A DNA stretch of 32,573 nucleotides from Granulicella sp. (GTDB lineage: Bacteria; Acidobacteriota; Terriglobia; Terriglobales; Acidobacteriaceae): positions 1 to 32,573 of the forward strand of contig DAHXNO010000111.1 in NCBI GenBank assembly GCA_027365345.1. Reading direction: 5' to 3'. The position numbers and the translations under genes were made by a program. Shown here piece by piece: positions 1 to 8,357 of the stretch. Numbering within the stretch: the first letter of the stretch is position 1; every line of letters starts with the position of its first letter. Below the pieces are notes generated by a model. That model was not told the origin of the DNA and did no database searches. It worked only from the letters and a program-made list of their open reading frames with translations.

Positions 1-80
1 ATACCGCCATACCTGACCATCCATATCCGCCGGAAGATGAAGATGTTGCCGCATCGACAAAAAACGATATCAAGTTATGA
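1..80 (+). CDS. possible 3' end of an upstream gene (partial)
   Basis: Reading from base 3, an open frame enters from the left edge and stops with TGA at 78-80. It gives a hydrophilic acidic tail that includes the stretch PPEDEDVAAS. The stop overlaps the ATG at 77 in an ATGA arrangement, which is typical of tightly packed operons. A second frame, from base 1, also stays open until TAG at 115-117, so the correct frame is not certain. Too little is present to name a product. Confidence 0.35.
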   Translation, partial: TAIPDHPYPPEDEDVAASTKNDIKL

Positions 81-946
81 GCAAAATGAGAAGCCCATCG
101 TGCTTTACGCGGCCTAGAGTTCTGAGAATGGTTATTCTTCCTGAACAACGCGACCTATTCCGCAAAGAAGGCTACATGATCCTTCCCGGCGTGATTCCGC
201 CGGAGAGGCTCACGATGCTACGCGAAGAGTGCTCCTACTACCTTGGCTACTATGACTCCATCATGGACGCCAAGGGCGTCCAGACGGAGAACATCAGCCA
301 CCGGGGCAAGCGCTACTTCATCAACAATCGCTACCGTCTCAGCAACCGGCTGTGGACGTTCATCTTCAGCGAACTGATGGCCGAGGTGGTCCGCGCCACC
401 ATCGGCGACGATGCCTATCTGTTCCACGAGCAGTGGGTGGTGAAGGGAGCCGAGCAGGGGATGAAGTTCTCCTGGCACCAGGACAGCGGTTATGTGAAGT
501 GGTACGATCCGTCGACGCAGCACAAACCGTACGTAACCTGCTGGTGCACCCTGGATGACGTAAGCGAAGAGAACGGCTCCGTTTACCTGCTGCCGCACTC
601 CCGCGGACGGACGAAAGATCGCATCATCGACCACGTCCAGGAAGCCGGCAGCAACGATCTGGTGGGGTACACCGGCAGCGATCCAGGTGACGTGCTGATC
701 GTTCCGGCAGGAAGCATTGTGGCGTTTGACAGCTACGTACTGCATCGCAGCGGCCCCAACCGAACAGATCGCATGCGGCGCGTCTACCTGCCGCAATACA
801 GTGCGGCGCCGATCCTTCGTCCGGATGGCAAGCCGTGGGCAATGGCCACGCCTTTTCTCCAAGGCGGCGTGAATGTCTACAACCACGAGTCAGACTCCGC
901 GGATGCCTTCGGTCCCTTCCCAAAGATGGAGGCCGTTCCAGCCTAA
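77..946 (+). CDS. phytanoyl-CoA dioxygenase (PhyH) family protein
   Basis: This is a 289-residue protein of the Fe(II)/2-oxoglutarate-dependent PhyH-like oxygenase family. The start resembles the family pattern (EQRDLFRKEGYMILPGVI). The metal triad is visible as H134 and D136 in WHQDSG plus a distal H223 in VLHRSG, followed by arginines (RTDRMRR) suited to binding the 2-oxoglutarate carboxylate. There is no signal peptide, so it should be cytoplasmic. The start at 77 forms an ATGA overlap with an upstream frame. An in-frame ATG at 128 (MVILPEQRD) gives a more typical family N-terminus and may be the true start. It sits just before a sugar symporter and glycosidases. The substrate cannot be read from the sequence; family members act on many small molecules, and a role in sugar or plant-compound metabolism is inferred only from position. 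Confidence 0.85.
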   Translation: MSKMRSPSCFTRPRVLRMVILPEQRDLFRKEGYMILPGVIPPERLTMLREECSYYLGYYDSIMDAKGVQTENISHRGKRYFINNRYRLSNRLWTFIFSELMAEVVRATIGDDAYLFHEQWVVKGAEQGMKFSWHQDSGYVKWYDPSTQHKPYVTCWCTLDDVSEENGSVYLLPHSRGRTKDRIIDHVQEAGSNDLVGYTGSDPGDVLIVPAGSIVAFDSYVLHRSGPNRTDRMRRVYLPQYSAAPILRPDGKPWAMATPFLQGGVNVYNHESDSADAFGPFPKMEAVPA

Positions 947-1072
947 GCGGCGATCTCCGAGCGCATACGATGCGTCCGGCGCAGGGAGTTCTCTTTCTCC
1001 CGGCTCATCCCGTCCCCTACACTTTGAGAACAGTGAATCGTGCGGCGCCATGCCGCCGCACGAGCGCATCCT

Positions 1073-2428
1073 ATGAAACAGGCCGTATTGACCACGCGCT
1101 TCAGCTATATGACGCCGGAGATCGGCGGTCAACTGATCTTCTGCGTCATCTCTTTCTACCTGCTGAAGTTTTATGTGGACGTGTACGGCTTGCCGATAGC
1201 GGCTGCCGGCTCGATTCTTTTGCTGGCGCGCTGTATCGATGCCATCGATGCCCCGGTGTGGGGCATCCTCTTTGAGAAAGTATGCAGCCCCCTGGGCAAA
1301 TGCCGGCCGTGGTTTCTGTGGCTCTGTGTGCCGTTTGCAGTCTCTGGAGTGCTTACGTTTTACACCCCGCCTTTGGGAGCCAGAGGAAAGATTCTGTACG
1401 CGGCCTGTACCTACGTGGCCTGCAGCATTCTTTATACCGGCATCAACACGCCGGTCTCTTCCATCCTCGCGGAGCTCACCCAGAATGTACGGGAGCGAGT
1501 GATCCTTACCTCCTACCGGATGTTCGGCTCCAAGTTCGGCGTTCTGTTTGTAAACCTCACTTTGCTGGCTCTGGTGGCCAGGCTCGGCGCCGGCAATCAA
1601 AGGCGCGGCTACTTGCTGGTGATGTGCCTGTATGGGGCTGGCAGCATTGTGATGCTTTTGACCGGCTTCCGCAATCTGAAAGAGACCACACGACGGCAGC
1701 GCCAGTCGCTTTCTATTCAGCAGAGTGTGGCCGCGTTGCGTGGCAATGGACCATGGCTGATTACCTTTGTCAGCAGTTTTTTCTTCTGGATTGCCTTTAT
1801 TGCGAGAATCTCCGCTGCGCCCTTTTATTTTCAGTACGTGCTGCATGACGCCAGGATGGTGTCTTTGGCCAACAGTCTTGATGTGGTCTCGCTCGCCAGC
1901 ATCCTTCTGCTTCCCTTCTTCTGCCGCCATACCTCCAAAAGAAATGTATGGGCGCTCGGTCTGGCTGGATCTGTGCTGGCCCAATGGATCGTCTTCCGCG
2001 GGACGGAGAATCACTCCGTTGGCCTGGTGATGGCGGGCTGGACGGTGGGTTTTTTGGCCAGCGGTGTGGCCATGGCGCTGCCGTTTTCCATTCTGGCCAT
2101 CAGCGTAGATTATGGTGAGTGGAAGAGCGGCATCCGCGCCGCCGGTTTCCTGACCGCGATCGGCGCGGCGTTTTGCCTGAAGGCCGGCAGCGGACTGGGT
2201 GGCGCTCTGCCCGCCTGGATTATGAATTGGTACGGTTATATCCCTAACGTCGCGCAGACGGCGCGGTCGCTGCGCGGCATCGAACTGGGCTGCATCGGCC
2301 TGCCCGCGGCAGCCTACGCTCTGGCCGCCGTTCCCGTGCTCTTCTACGGTCGTTACGAGCGGCAAGAGTGCCTGGTTCAGGAGCAGCTTAGCCAACGCTG
2401 GCGGGAGTTGGAGTCCGCAAGCCTATGA
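1073..2428 (+). CDS. GPH-family (MelB/XynP/YicJ-like) sugar:cation symporter
   Basis: This is an integral membrane transporter of about 450 residues with roughly 12 hydrophobic segments. It matches the glycoside-pentoside-hexuronide:cation symporter family: the N-terminus (FSYMTPEIGGQLIF) and the first-loop motif with paired acids (ARCIDAIDAPVWG) correspond to the family pattern of D-x-x-x-D-P near helix 2. It should import a glycoside coupled to H+ or Na+. An in-frame GTG lies upstream at 1040, but ATG at 1073 gives the natural family start. Its last codons overlap the next gene (GH31) as ATGA at 2425-2428, so the two are probably translationally coupled. The GPH plus GH31 pairing is the same as yicJ-yicI, which suggests uptake of an alpha-xyloside or a similar oligosaccharide; that substrate is inferred. 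Confidence 0.88.
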   Translation: MKQAVLTTRFSYMTPEIGGQLIFCVISFYLLKFYVDVYGLPIAAAGSILLLARCIDAIDAPVWGILFEKVCSPLGKCRPWFLWLCVPFAVSGVLTFYTPPLGARGKILYAACTYVACSILYTGINTPVSSILAELTQNVRERVILTSYRMFGSKFGVLFVNLTLLALVARLGAGNQRRGYLLVMCLYGAGSIVMLLTGFRNLKETTRRQRQSLSIQQSVAALRGNGPWLITFVSSFFFWIAFIARISAAPFYFQYVLHDARMVSLANSLDVVSLASILLLPFFCRHTSKRNVWALGLAGSVLAQWIVFRGTENHSVGLVMAGWTVGFLASGVAMALPFSILAISVDYGEWKSGIRAAGFLTAIGAAFCLKAGSGLGGALPAWIMNWYGYIPNVAQTARSLRGIELGCIGLPAAAYALAAVPVLFYGRYERQECLVQEQLSQRWRELESASL

Positions 2429-4935
2429 GCGCCGCAACCGCAACCCGCAGCCGCTTAACTCTGCGGCATCAAGATCACGCCGCCCTGTTCCAATGCGGCG
2501 CCATGCGATTGCGGATTTCGTTTTGCAGCCCAGCCTGCGTGCGGGTTACCTACACGCAGGGCAGAGAGTTTCAAAGTCGCCCCAGCCGAATCGTGGTTGC
2601 GGCACAACCTTCTGTGCCGTTCCGGGTGAGTCAGGACGAGCAGAGCTATCTGCTGAGCACTCCCGCTCTGTCTGTAAAGGTAGAGAAGGACACAGGAGCC
2701 TTGAGCTATCTGCTGCCGGACGGCGCACTCTTGACCCGTGAGCCGGAGCGCGGAGGCAAGTGGCTAACCCCCAAGAAGATCTTCCGCAGCGTCTTTGCGC
2801 AGGATGCGGCCATTACGGCTTCAAGCAGTGTGGACGGCTTGCGCGCATCTGCCGTTGAGGCTGAACAAGTCTTTGACCGCGATGCCTTTGAGGCCAAACT
2901 GGAGTTCTGCTTTGCTCCGGATGAGGCGCTCTTTGGGCTTGGCTCCCATGAGGAAGGTTATGGAAATCTTCGTGGACGAAGCCGCGAGCTCTATCAACAG
3001 AACCTGAAGGCCGTTGTGCCGTTTTTTGTCTCTTCCCGAGGTTATGGCGTGCTGCTGGACTGCGGCTCTCTGATGACCTTTCATGATGATGCCCATGGCG
3101 CCTACTGGTGGGCCGACGCGGTAGAAGAGCTGGACTTCTACCTGATCGGCGGAGGGACGCTGGACAACACGATGCGCGGCTATCACGCTCTTACAGGAGC
3201 CGCGCCGATGCTGCCCAAGTGGGCGTTCGGTTATATCCAATCCAAAGAACGGTACGTAACGGCAGAGGAGATGTTGGATGTGGTCCGCGAGTACCGGAGG
3301 AGAAAGATTCCGCTGGATGCCGTGGTGCTGGATTGGAAGTCATGGCCGAACGGATCGGGGTGGGGACAAAAGTCCTTTGATCCGGCCCGCTTTCCCGAAC
3401 CAGAGCGCTTCACCGCAGAGCTGCATCGTCTGGGAGCGCGGCTGATGGTCTCCGTCTGGCCGGCGATGACCGGCGGTTGTCCGGACCAGAAGGAGCTGCT
3501 CCGGGAGCATCTGATGCTGGGCAACCAGTCTACCTACAATGCTTTCCTTCCGGAGGCGCGATCAATCTACTGGCAGCAGGCCGAGCGCGGGCTCTTCCGC
3601 AAGGGAGTGGATGCCTGGTGGTGCGACTGCACGGAGCCGTTTGAGTCTGACTGGCATGGAGCCGTCAAACCGGAGCCGCATCTTCGCCTGCTGGAGAACA
3701 CGCAGCAGGCAAAGCGTTATCTGGATGCGGCGGAGATCAACCTGTACTCTCTGCTGCACTCGCAGGGAATCTATGAGGGCCAGCGCGCTGCCGACTCCAG
3801 CAAACGGGTGCTGAATCTCACCCGATCCTCCTACGCCGGGCAGCATCGCTATGCCACCGTTACCTGGAACGGCGACATCAGCGCGGCCTGGGAGACGCTG
3901 CGGCGCTGCATTCCGGAAGGGGTGAACTTCTGCGCCTCAGGCGAGCCGTACTGGACAGTGGATATCGGTGGATTCTTTGTGGGCTACGATCCGTCGCTGT
4001 GGTTCTGGCGCGGAGATTTCCCGGAGGGCTGCCGTGGGTTGACCAGCTCCGATGCTCTGGAGCCCGATGCCAACGACCGTGGATGTCAGGACCGGGGCTA
4101 CTGGGAGTTGTACACGCGTTGGTTGCAGTACGCGGCATTTCTGCCCATGTTCCGCTCCCACGGCACAGACGCGGCGCGGGAGATCTGGCGTTTTGGTGAA
4201 GAGGGTACGCTCTTTTACAACGTCATCGCCCGGTACATACGGCTGCGTTATGAGCTGCTGCCGTATATCTATTCGCTCGCTGCCGCGGTCACCCGTGAGG
4301 GGTCACCGATGCTTCGGGCGGTTGCACTGCAGTTTCCCAACGATGCCAGGACGCACGATCTTCTGGATGAATACCTCTTTGGCCCATCGTTGCTGGTGTG
4401 CCCGGTGACAGAGCCCATGTACTTTCTCCCCGGGTCACGGCCCGCGCAGCATGCCAAGCATTCCGTGCAGCATGCGCCATATTCCAGGAGCGTCTATCTC
4501 CCCGCGGGCCGCCGTTGGTTCGACTTCTGGACGAACGCTGGCTTTGAAGGAGGACAGAGGATCCAGGCACACGCACCGCTGGAAACCTTGCCGATATTTG
4601 TGCCCGAGGGATCCATCCTGCCCATGAGTGAGGCGGTGGAACATGTAGGTCAGCAGCCCGACGCGCCTTATGAGATTCGAGTCTTTACAGGTCAGGATGC
4701 GCGCTTCACCCTCTACGAGGATAGCGGCGATGGGTATGAGTACGAGCGTGGAGCCTTCTCTCTGATCGAGCTGTTGTGGCGCCAGAAGGATCGGCGTTTG
4801 ACCATTGGCCGGCGCAAGGGAAGCTTCGCTGGGATGACGCCGCGGCGGGAGTGGCGCATCGTTCTGATCTCTGACGCCCGCTGCGCAAGGCACAGCGTGG
4901 CGTACACAGGGGAGGAGGTTCAGATTGGCTACTGA
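2425..4935 (+). CDS. glycoside hydrolase family 31 (alpha-xylosidase/alpha-glucosidase type)
   Basis: The protein has 836 residues and no signal peptide, so it is probably cytoplasmic. It has an N-terminal beta-sandwich (to about 250), a TIM barrel (about 260-660) and C-terminal beta domains. The catalytic nucleophile is D401 in WWCDCTEPF, the GH31 W-x-D-x-x-E motif, and the acid/base is D484 in WNGDISAAW. The motif FRSHGTDAAREIW is also typical of GH31. Retaining alpha-glycosidases of this family act on alpha-xylosides, alpha-glucosides or related bonds. The overlap with a GPH transporter gene favours an alpha-xylosidase acting on imported xyloglucan or xylan fragments, but residue inspection alone does not separate these activities. 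The next gene overlaps its 3' end by 11 bases. Confidence 0.9.
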   Translation: MSAATATRSRLTLRHQDHAALFQCGAMRLRISFCSPACVRVTYTQGREFQSRPSRIVVAAQPSVPFRVSQDEQSYLLSTPALSVKVEKDTGALSYLLPDGALLTREPERGGKWLTPKKIFRSVFAQDAAITASSSVDGLRASAVEAEQVFDRDAFEAKLEFCFAPDEALFGLGSHEEGYGNLRGRSRELYQQNLKAVVPFFVSSRGYGVLLDCGSLMTFHDDAHGAYWWADAVEELDFYLIGGGTLDNTMRGYHALTGAAPMLPKWAFGYIQSKERYVTAEEMLDVVREYRRRKIPLDAVVLDWKSWPNGSGWGQKSFDPARFPEPERFTAELHRLGARLMVSVWPAMTGGCPDQKELLREHLMLGNQSTYNAFLPEARSIYWQQAERGLFRKGVDAWWCDCTEPFESDWHGAVKPEPHLRLLENTQQAKRYLDAAEINLYSLLHSQGIYEGQRAADSSKRVLNLTRSSYAGQHRYATVTWNGDISAAWETLRRCIPEGVNFCASGEPYWTVDIGGFFVGYDPSLWFWRGDFPEGCRGLTSSDALEPDANDRGCQDRGYWELYTRWLQYAAFLPMFRSHGTDAAREIWRFGEEGTLFYNVIARYIRLRYELLPYIYSLAAAVTREGSPMLRAVALQFPNDARTHDLLDEYLFGPSLLVCPVTEPMYFLPGSRPAQHAKHSVQHAPYSRSVYLPAGRRWFDFWTNAGFEGGQRIQAHAPLETLPIFVPEGSILPMSEAVEHVGQQPDAPYEIRVFTGQDARFTLYEDSGDGYEYERGAFSLIELLWRQKDRRLTIGRRKGSFAGMTPRREWRIVLISDARCARHSVAYTGEEVQIGY

Positions 4936-7006
4936 CAAAGTCTACGGATGGAGGTGGAAGGGCGTGGCGGCGGCTGGATTTCTGGCCGCGCTGTTCGCCG
5001 TTGGTCCCTGCGCCTGGGCTGCGCAGGGCGGTAAGGCAAAAGCGGCTGTGGTGATCGCCGTCTCGCCCGCGGGGGACGATAGCGCGGCTGGAACATTGCA
5101 GGCTCCCTTCCGCACGCTGGAGCGCGCCCAACAGGCTGCCCGCCTTGTCAACGCGCGCCACAACGTGGATGTTCTGCTGGAGGATGGCGTCTACCGGCTA
5201 CAGCGTCCGCTGCTGTTTCGCGCCCAGGATGGGGGCAGAAACGGCTATCGCGTCTGCTGGAAGGCCGCTCCCGGAGCCCATCCGGTGGTCTCCGGAGCGG
5301 TTCGCGTCTCCGGCTGGAGGCTGTTCGATCGCCCGCGGCAGATCTATGTGGCCGATACGCCGCCGGCAGTGGACAGCCGGGAACTCTGGGTGAACGGCAA
5401 GCTGGCGCCGGTCGCCTCAATGGAGATTCCGCGCTCGAGTGTCCGCTTCACCACGGAGGGTATCGTGCTGAGCGGCGGGAGCTATGGGGAACTGGCAAGA
5501 CTCCCTGAGCAGAGCCGGATGCAGGTTGTGGCCAGCGGGTTTTTCACCCAGCGAATCTCCCCGGTGGAGAAGGTCTCCGGCGACACGCTGGTGATGCGGC
5601 AGCCCGCCTGGCAGAACAACCTGTGGGGTTATGACACGATCGAGGCGCCGTTCCATCCCGAGTCGGCGCATCTCTATCTGGAAAACTCGCTGAGCTTCCT
5701 GAACAAGCCCGGGCAGTGGTATCTGGACCCCATGGCGGGCAAGCTCTATCTTCGTCCGCCAGACGGTGTTGACCTGAGCCGGATGGACGTCGAACTGCCG
5801 CGTCTAACGGTCCTGCTCTCGATCGGGGATAGCCTCTCCGCCCTGACGCAGGATCTGGAGTTTCGCGGGATTCGCTTCTCCTACACCACTTGGCTGGGCC
5901 CCTCTGGCCACCAGGGATATGCAAGCCAGCAAAGCGGATCGTATCTGGCCGGAGCCGATCCCATCTATCCGGCAGATCCAATCCGGAACTGCGCGCGCGG
6001 CTGCCCGGACTTTGAGAGCCGGCGTAATCAGTGGAGTCAGATGCCGGCATCCGTGCAGGTCTCCGCCGCGCAGAGGATCACCTTCCATGGCGATATCTTC
6101 GCCCACCTGGGACAGTATGCTCTGGGCATCGGCAACGACGCGGACGCCACGCTCTCCGCAACCGGCCTGGGCGCGAGCGACATCGTCGTGAGAGCCTGCG
6201 TCTTCAGCGACGATGCCGGCGGAGCAATTCTGGCTGGCGGCGTGCAAAGAGATGCGCACCATCCAGAGGATCCGCGCCAGATCGACCGCGATCTGATCGT
6301 GATCGACAACCGCATCCACGCTGTCAGTGAGGAGTACCTGGACAACAGCGCGATCCTGAGCACCTATGGAACTGCGCCCCTCATCCTGCACAACGACATC
6401 TCCGACGTGCCCTACGACGCGATTGACATCGGCTATGGGTGGGGCATTCAGGATCCGGGTGGAAACGCGAACTATCGCAACTTTATGCACGGATATCGGT
6501 TTCCCCAGAATCCGGTCTATCAGACGCCCACCACCTATCGCAACGCCGTGGTGGCCGGCAACAGAATCCACAACGCCAAGCAGATCTTCCATGACGGCGG
6601 CGCAATCTACAACCTCTCCGCCAGCCCCGGAACTCTGATTACAGACAACTACATCTTTGACAACCATGGGAGAATCGGTATCTACCTGGATGAGGGCTCG
6701 CGCTACATCACAGTGCGCAGAAACGTCGTGCAGGACGCTGCCGGGGAGTGGCTGAACATCAACACGGTGCATCATGCCTGGCCGTTGCGCATCTCGCCGG
6801 ATAATACAGCCACAGACAACTGGCATGACAGCAGCAAGACCGGCGGCCTGTGGACGAACTACCAGAACGACCTCATCCTGGACGATCATCTGGTGGTGCA
6901 GGCCAACTGGCCAGACGAGGCGCGACAGGTGATGAAGGATGCTGGATTGGAGCCATCCGCGGGCCCGGTAGCGGATGAGGAGGCGCAGTCAGATGCGAAG
7001 CATTGA
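4925..7006 (+). CDS. secreted right-handed parallel beta-helix protein (possible GH141-like hydrolase)
   Basis: This 693-residue protein starts at TTG 4925. An ideal ribosome binding site (GGAGGAGG) lies about 5 bases upstream, inside the end of the GH31 gene, and this decides the start. It carries a clear signal peptide: a basic start, a hydrophobic core near residues 13-29 and a cleavage-like CAWA-AQ. The mature N-terminus (VSPAGDDSAAGT, then APFRTLERAQQAAR) and the later LWVNGKLAP segment match large parallel beta-helix carbohydrate-active proteins of the GH141/pectate-lyase-like fold. Repeated short beta-rung segments with Asn, Asp and Gly turns run through residues 370-640 (for example VVAGNRIHNAKQIFHDGGAI). 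Its position between GH31 and CE15 genes suggests a side-chain or backbone hydrolase for plant hemicellulose. The exact GH family is an inference. Confidence 0.8.
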   Translation: MATDKVYGWRWKGVAAAGFLAALFAVGPCAWAAQGGKAKAAVVIAVSPAGDDSAAGTLQAPFRTLERAQQAARLVNARHNVDVLLEDGVYRLQRPLLFRAQDGGRNGYRVCWKAAPGAHPVVSGAVRVSGWRLFDRPRQIYVADTPPAVDSRELWVNGKLAPVASMEIPRSSVRFTTEGIVLSGGSYGELARLPEQSRMQVVASGFFTQRISPVEKVSGDTLVMRQPAWQNNLWGYDTIEAPFHPESAHLYLENSLSFLNKPGQWYLDPMAGKLYLRPPDGVDLSRMDVELPRLTVLLSIGDSLSALTQDLEFRGIRFSYTTWLGPSGHQGYASQQSGSYLAGADPIYPADPIRNCARGCPDFESRRNQWSQMPASVQVSAAQRITFHGDIFAHLGQYALGIGNDADATLSATGLGASDIVVRACVFSDDAGGAILAGGVQRDAHHPEDPRQIDRDLIVIDNRIHAVSEEYLDNSAILSTYGTAPLILHNDISDVPYDAIDIGYGWGIQDPGGNANYRNFMHGYRFPQNPVYQTPTTYRNAVVAGNRIHNAKQIFHDGGAIYNLSASPGTLITDNYIFDNHGRIGIYLDEGSRYITVRRNVVQDAAGEWLNINTVHHAWPLRISPDNTATDNWHDSSKTGGLWTNYQNDLILDDHLVVQANWPDEARQVMKDAGLEPSAGPVADEEAQSDAKH

Positions 7007-8327
7007 ACTCCACAAAGGAGCGAAAGGCTGGATAGCCACAGCGGCTTGGGTCATCGCCTGGGTCTTCGCCGCGGCGGCAGTTGGCTCCGCGCCGCCGTGC
7101 ATGGCGCAGGGAGAGTCAATAAGTCTTCCAGTGAATCTGCCCAATCCGCTGCTCTTCTCCAACGGCTCGCCCGTAATCACCGCAGCCCAGTGGCGGCAGC
7201 GCCGCACAGAGCTACTCCAGATGTTTACGCGGCAGATGTACGGCCACATGCCGCCACGGCCTTCCAGGATGCGCTTCCAGGTCTACGATCTGGATCCGCA
7301 CGCGCTGGGCGGCATAGCCACACGCGAGCAGGTGGCGATTCTCTTCGACGGACGCCCCCAGGGCCGTAGGATGGATCTGCTGGTCTACATCCCAAACGGG
7401 GTGGCGCATCCGCCGGTGATTCTTGGCCTCAACTTCTGGGGCAATGAGACCATCAATCCGGATCCAGGGATTCGCATCAGCAATCGTTGGATCGAGTCGG
7501 GCAGAAACCCCTTCGTCGATCTCTCCTGCGTCCAGGATCATCGCGCCACCGCGGCCTGCCGCGGCATCGATGCCGGGCGCTGGCCGGTGCCGATGATTCT
7601 GCATGCGGGATACGCTCTGGCCACGGCGTACCGCGGCGACCTCGACCTGGACCATATTGGAGGATTTGCCGATAGCATTCGCAGCGCCTATCCGCAGTGG
7701 ACGCAGGGCAACGACAACTTTTCCACGATCGGCGGCTGGGCATGGGGCCTGAGCCGCGCGCTGGATTATCTGCAGACCGACCCGCGAGTGGATGGGCGCC
7801 GGGTGGTCGTCTTCGGCTGGTCCAGGCTGGGCAAAGCGGCGGTATGGGCTGCGGCCACGGATCCGCGCTTTGCCGCCCTGATCAGTAATGAGTCCGGAGC
7901 CGGCGGCGCAAAGCTCTTCCATCATCCCGGTGGTGAGACCATCCTGCACCTGAACACCGCCTTTCCCTACTGGTTCTGCAGAAACTTCCGTCAGTACAAC
8001 GGCCGGGATACCTCCCTGCCCTTTGACCAGAATGAGGTCATGGCGCTGGTGGCTCCGCGGCCGCTGTACATCGCGAGCGCCATCAATGACCTCAACTCCG
8101 ATCCCAAGGGCGAGTTCCTGGATGCGGTTGCGGTGAGCGCCGTCTACCGCTTCCTTGGCGTAACGGGGCTACCCACAACCAAATGGCCGGCAGTAAATCA
8201 GCCTGTCTTCGGGCGCATTAGCTACCATGTGCGCAGCGGCGGACACAGCGTTACAGACTTTGATTGGGCGCAGTATCTGCGCTTTTGCGACCTTTACGTC
8301 AAGGCAAAATCGCAGCTATCCCGATGA
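6993..8327 (+). CDS. secreted CE15-like glucuronoyl esterase (alpha/beta hydrolase)
   Basis: The start at 6993 has AGGAGG nine bases upstream and overlaps the previous gene by 14 bases; an in-frame ATG at 6975 lacks such a site. The protein has 444 residues with an N-terminal signal peptide (hydrophobic core AAWVIAWVFAAAAVG, cleavage near CMAQG). The nucleophile serine is S277 in GWSRLGK, equivalent to the CE15 G-x-S-R-x-G-K elbow, and the likely catalytic histidine is H418 in SGGHSVTDFDW. Further family-like segments are GLNFWGNET, SNESGAGGAK, APRPLYIAS and DPKGEF. CE15 enzymes cleave esters between lignin alcohols and 4-O-methyl-glucuronic acid on xylan. The elbow has Trp where many CE15 proteins have Cys or His. 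Together with the neighbouring GH30-like gene this points to glucuronoxylan. The fold is well supported; the specificity is inferred. Confidence 0.82.
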   Translation: MRSIELHKGAKGWIATAAWVIAWVFAAAAVGSAPPCMAQGESISLPVNLPNPLLFSNGSPVITAAQWRQRRTELLQMFTRQMYGHMPPRPSRMRFQVYDLDPHALGGIATREQVAILFDGRPQGRRMDLLVYIPNGVAHPPVILGLNFWGNETINPDPGIRISNRWIESGRNPFVDLSCVQDHRATAACRGIDAGRWPVPMILHAGYALATAYRGDLDLDHIGGFADSIRSAYPQWTQGNDNFSTIGGWAWGLSRALDYLQTDPRVDGRRVVVFGWSRLGKAAVWAAATDPRFAALISNESGAGGAKLFHHPGGETILHLNTAFPYWFCRNFRQYNGRDTSLPFDQNEVMALVAPRPLYIASAINDLNSDPKGEFLDAVAVSAVYRFLGVTGLPTTKWPAVNQPVFGRISYHVRSGGHSVTDFDWAQYLRFCDLYVKAKSQLSR

Positions 8328-8357
8328 ATGCGAAACATTGAGGAAGGAACATACGAA

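Noticed and set aside
890-2395. A 501-codon open frame on the minus strand
   Set aside because: It is antisense to the symporter gene, has His/Gln/Arg-rich composition and no domain pattern; it reflects codon bias of the real gene.
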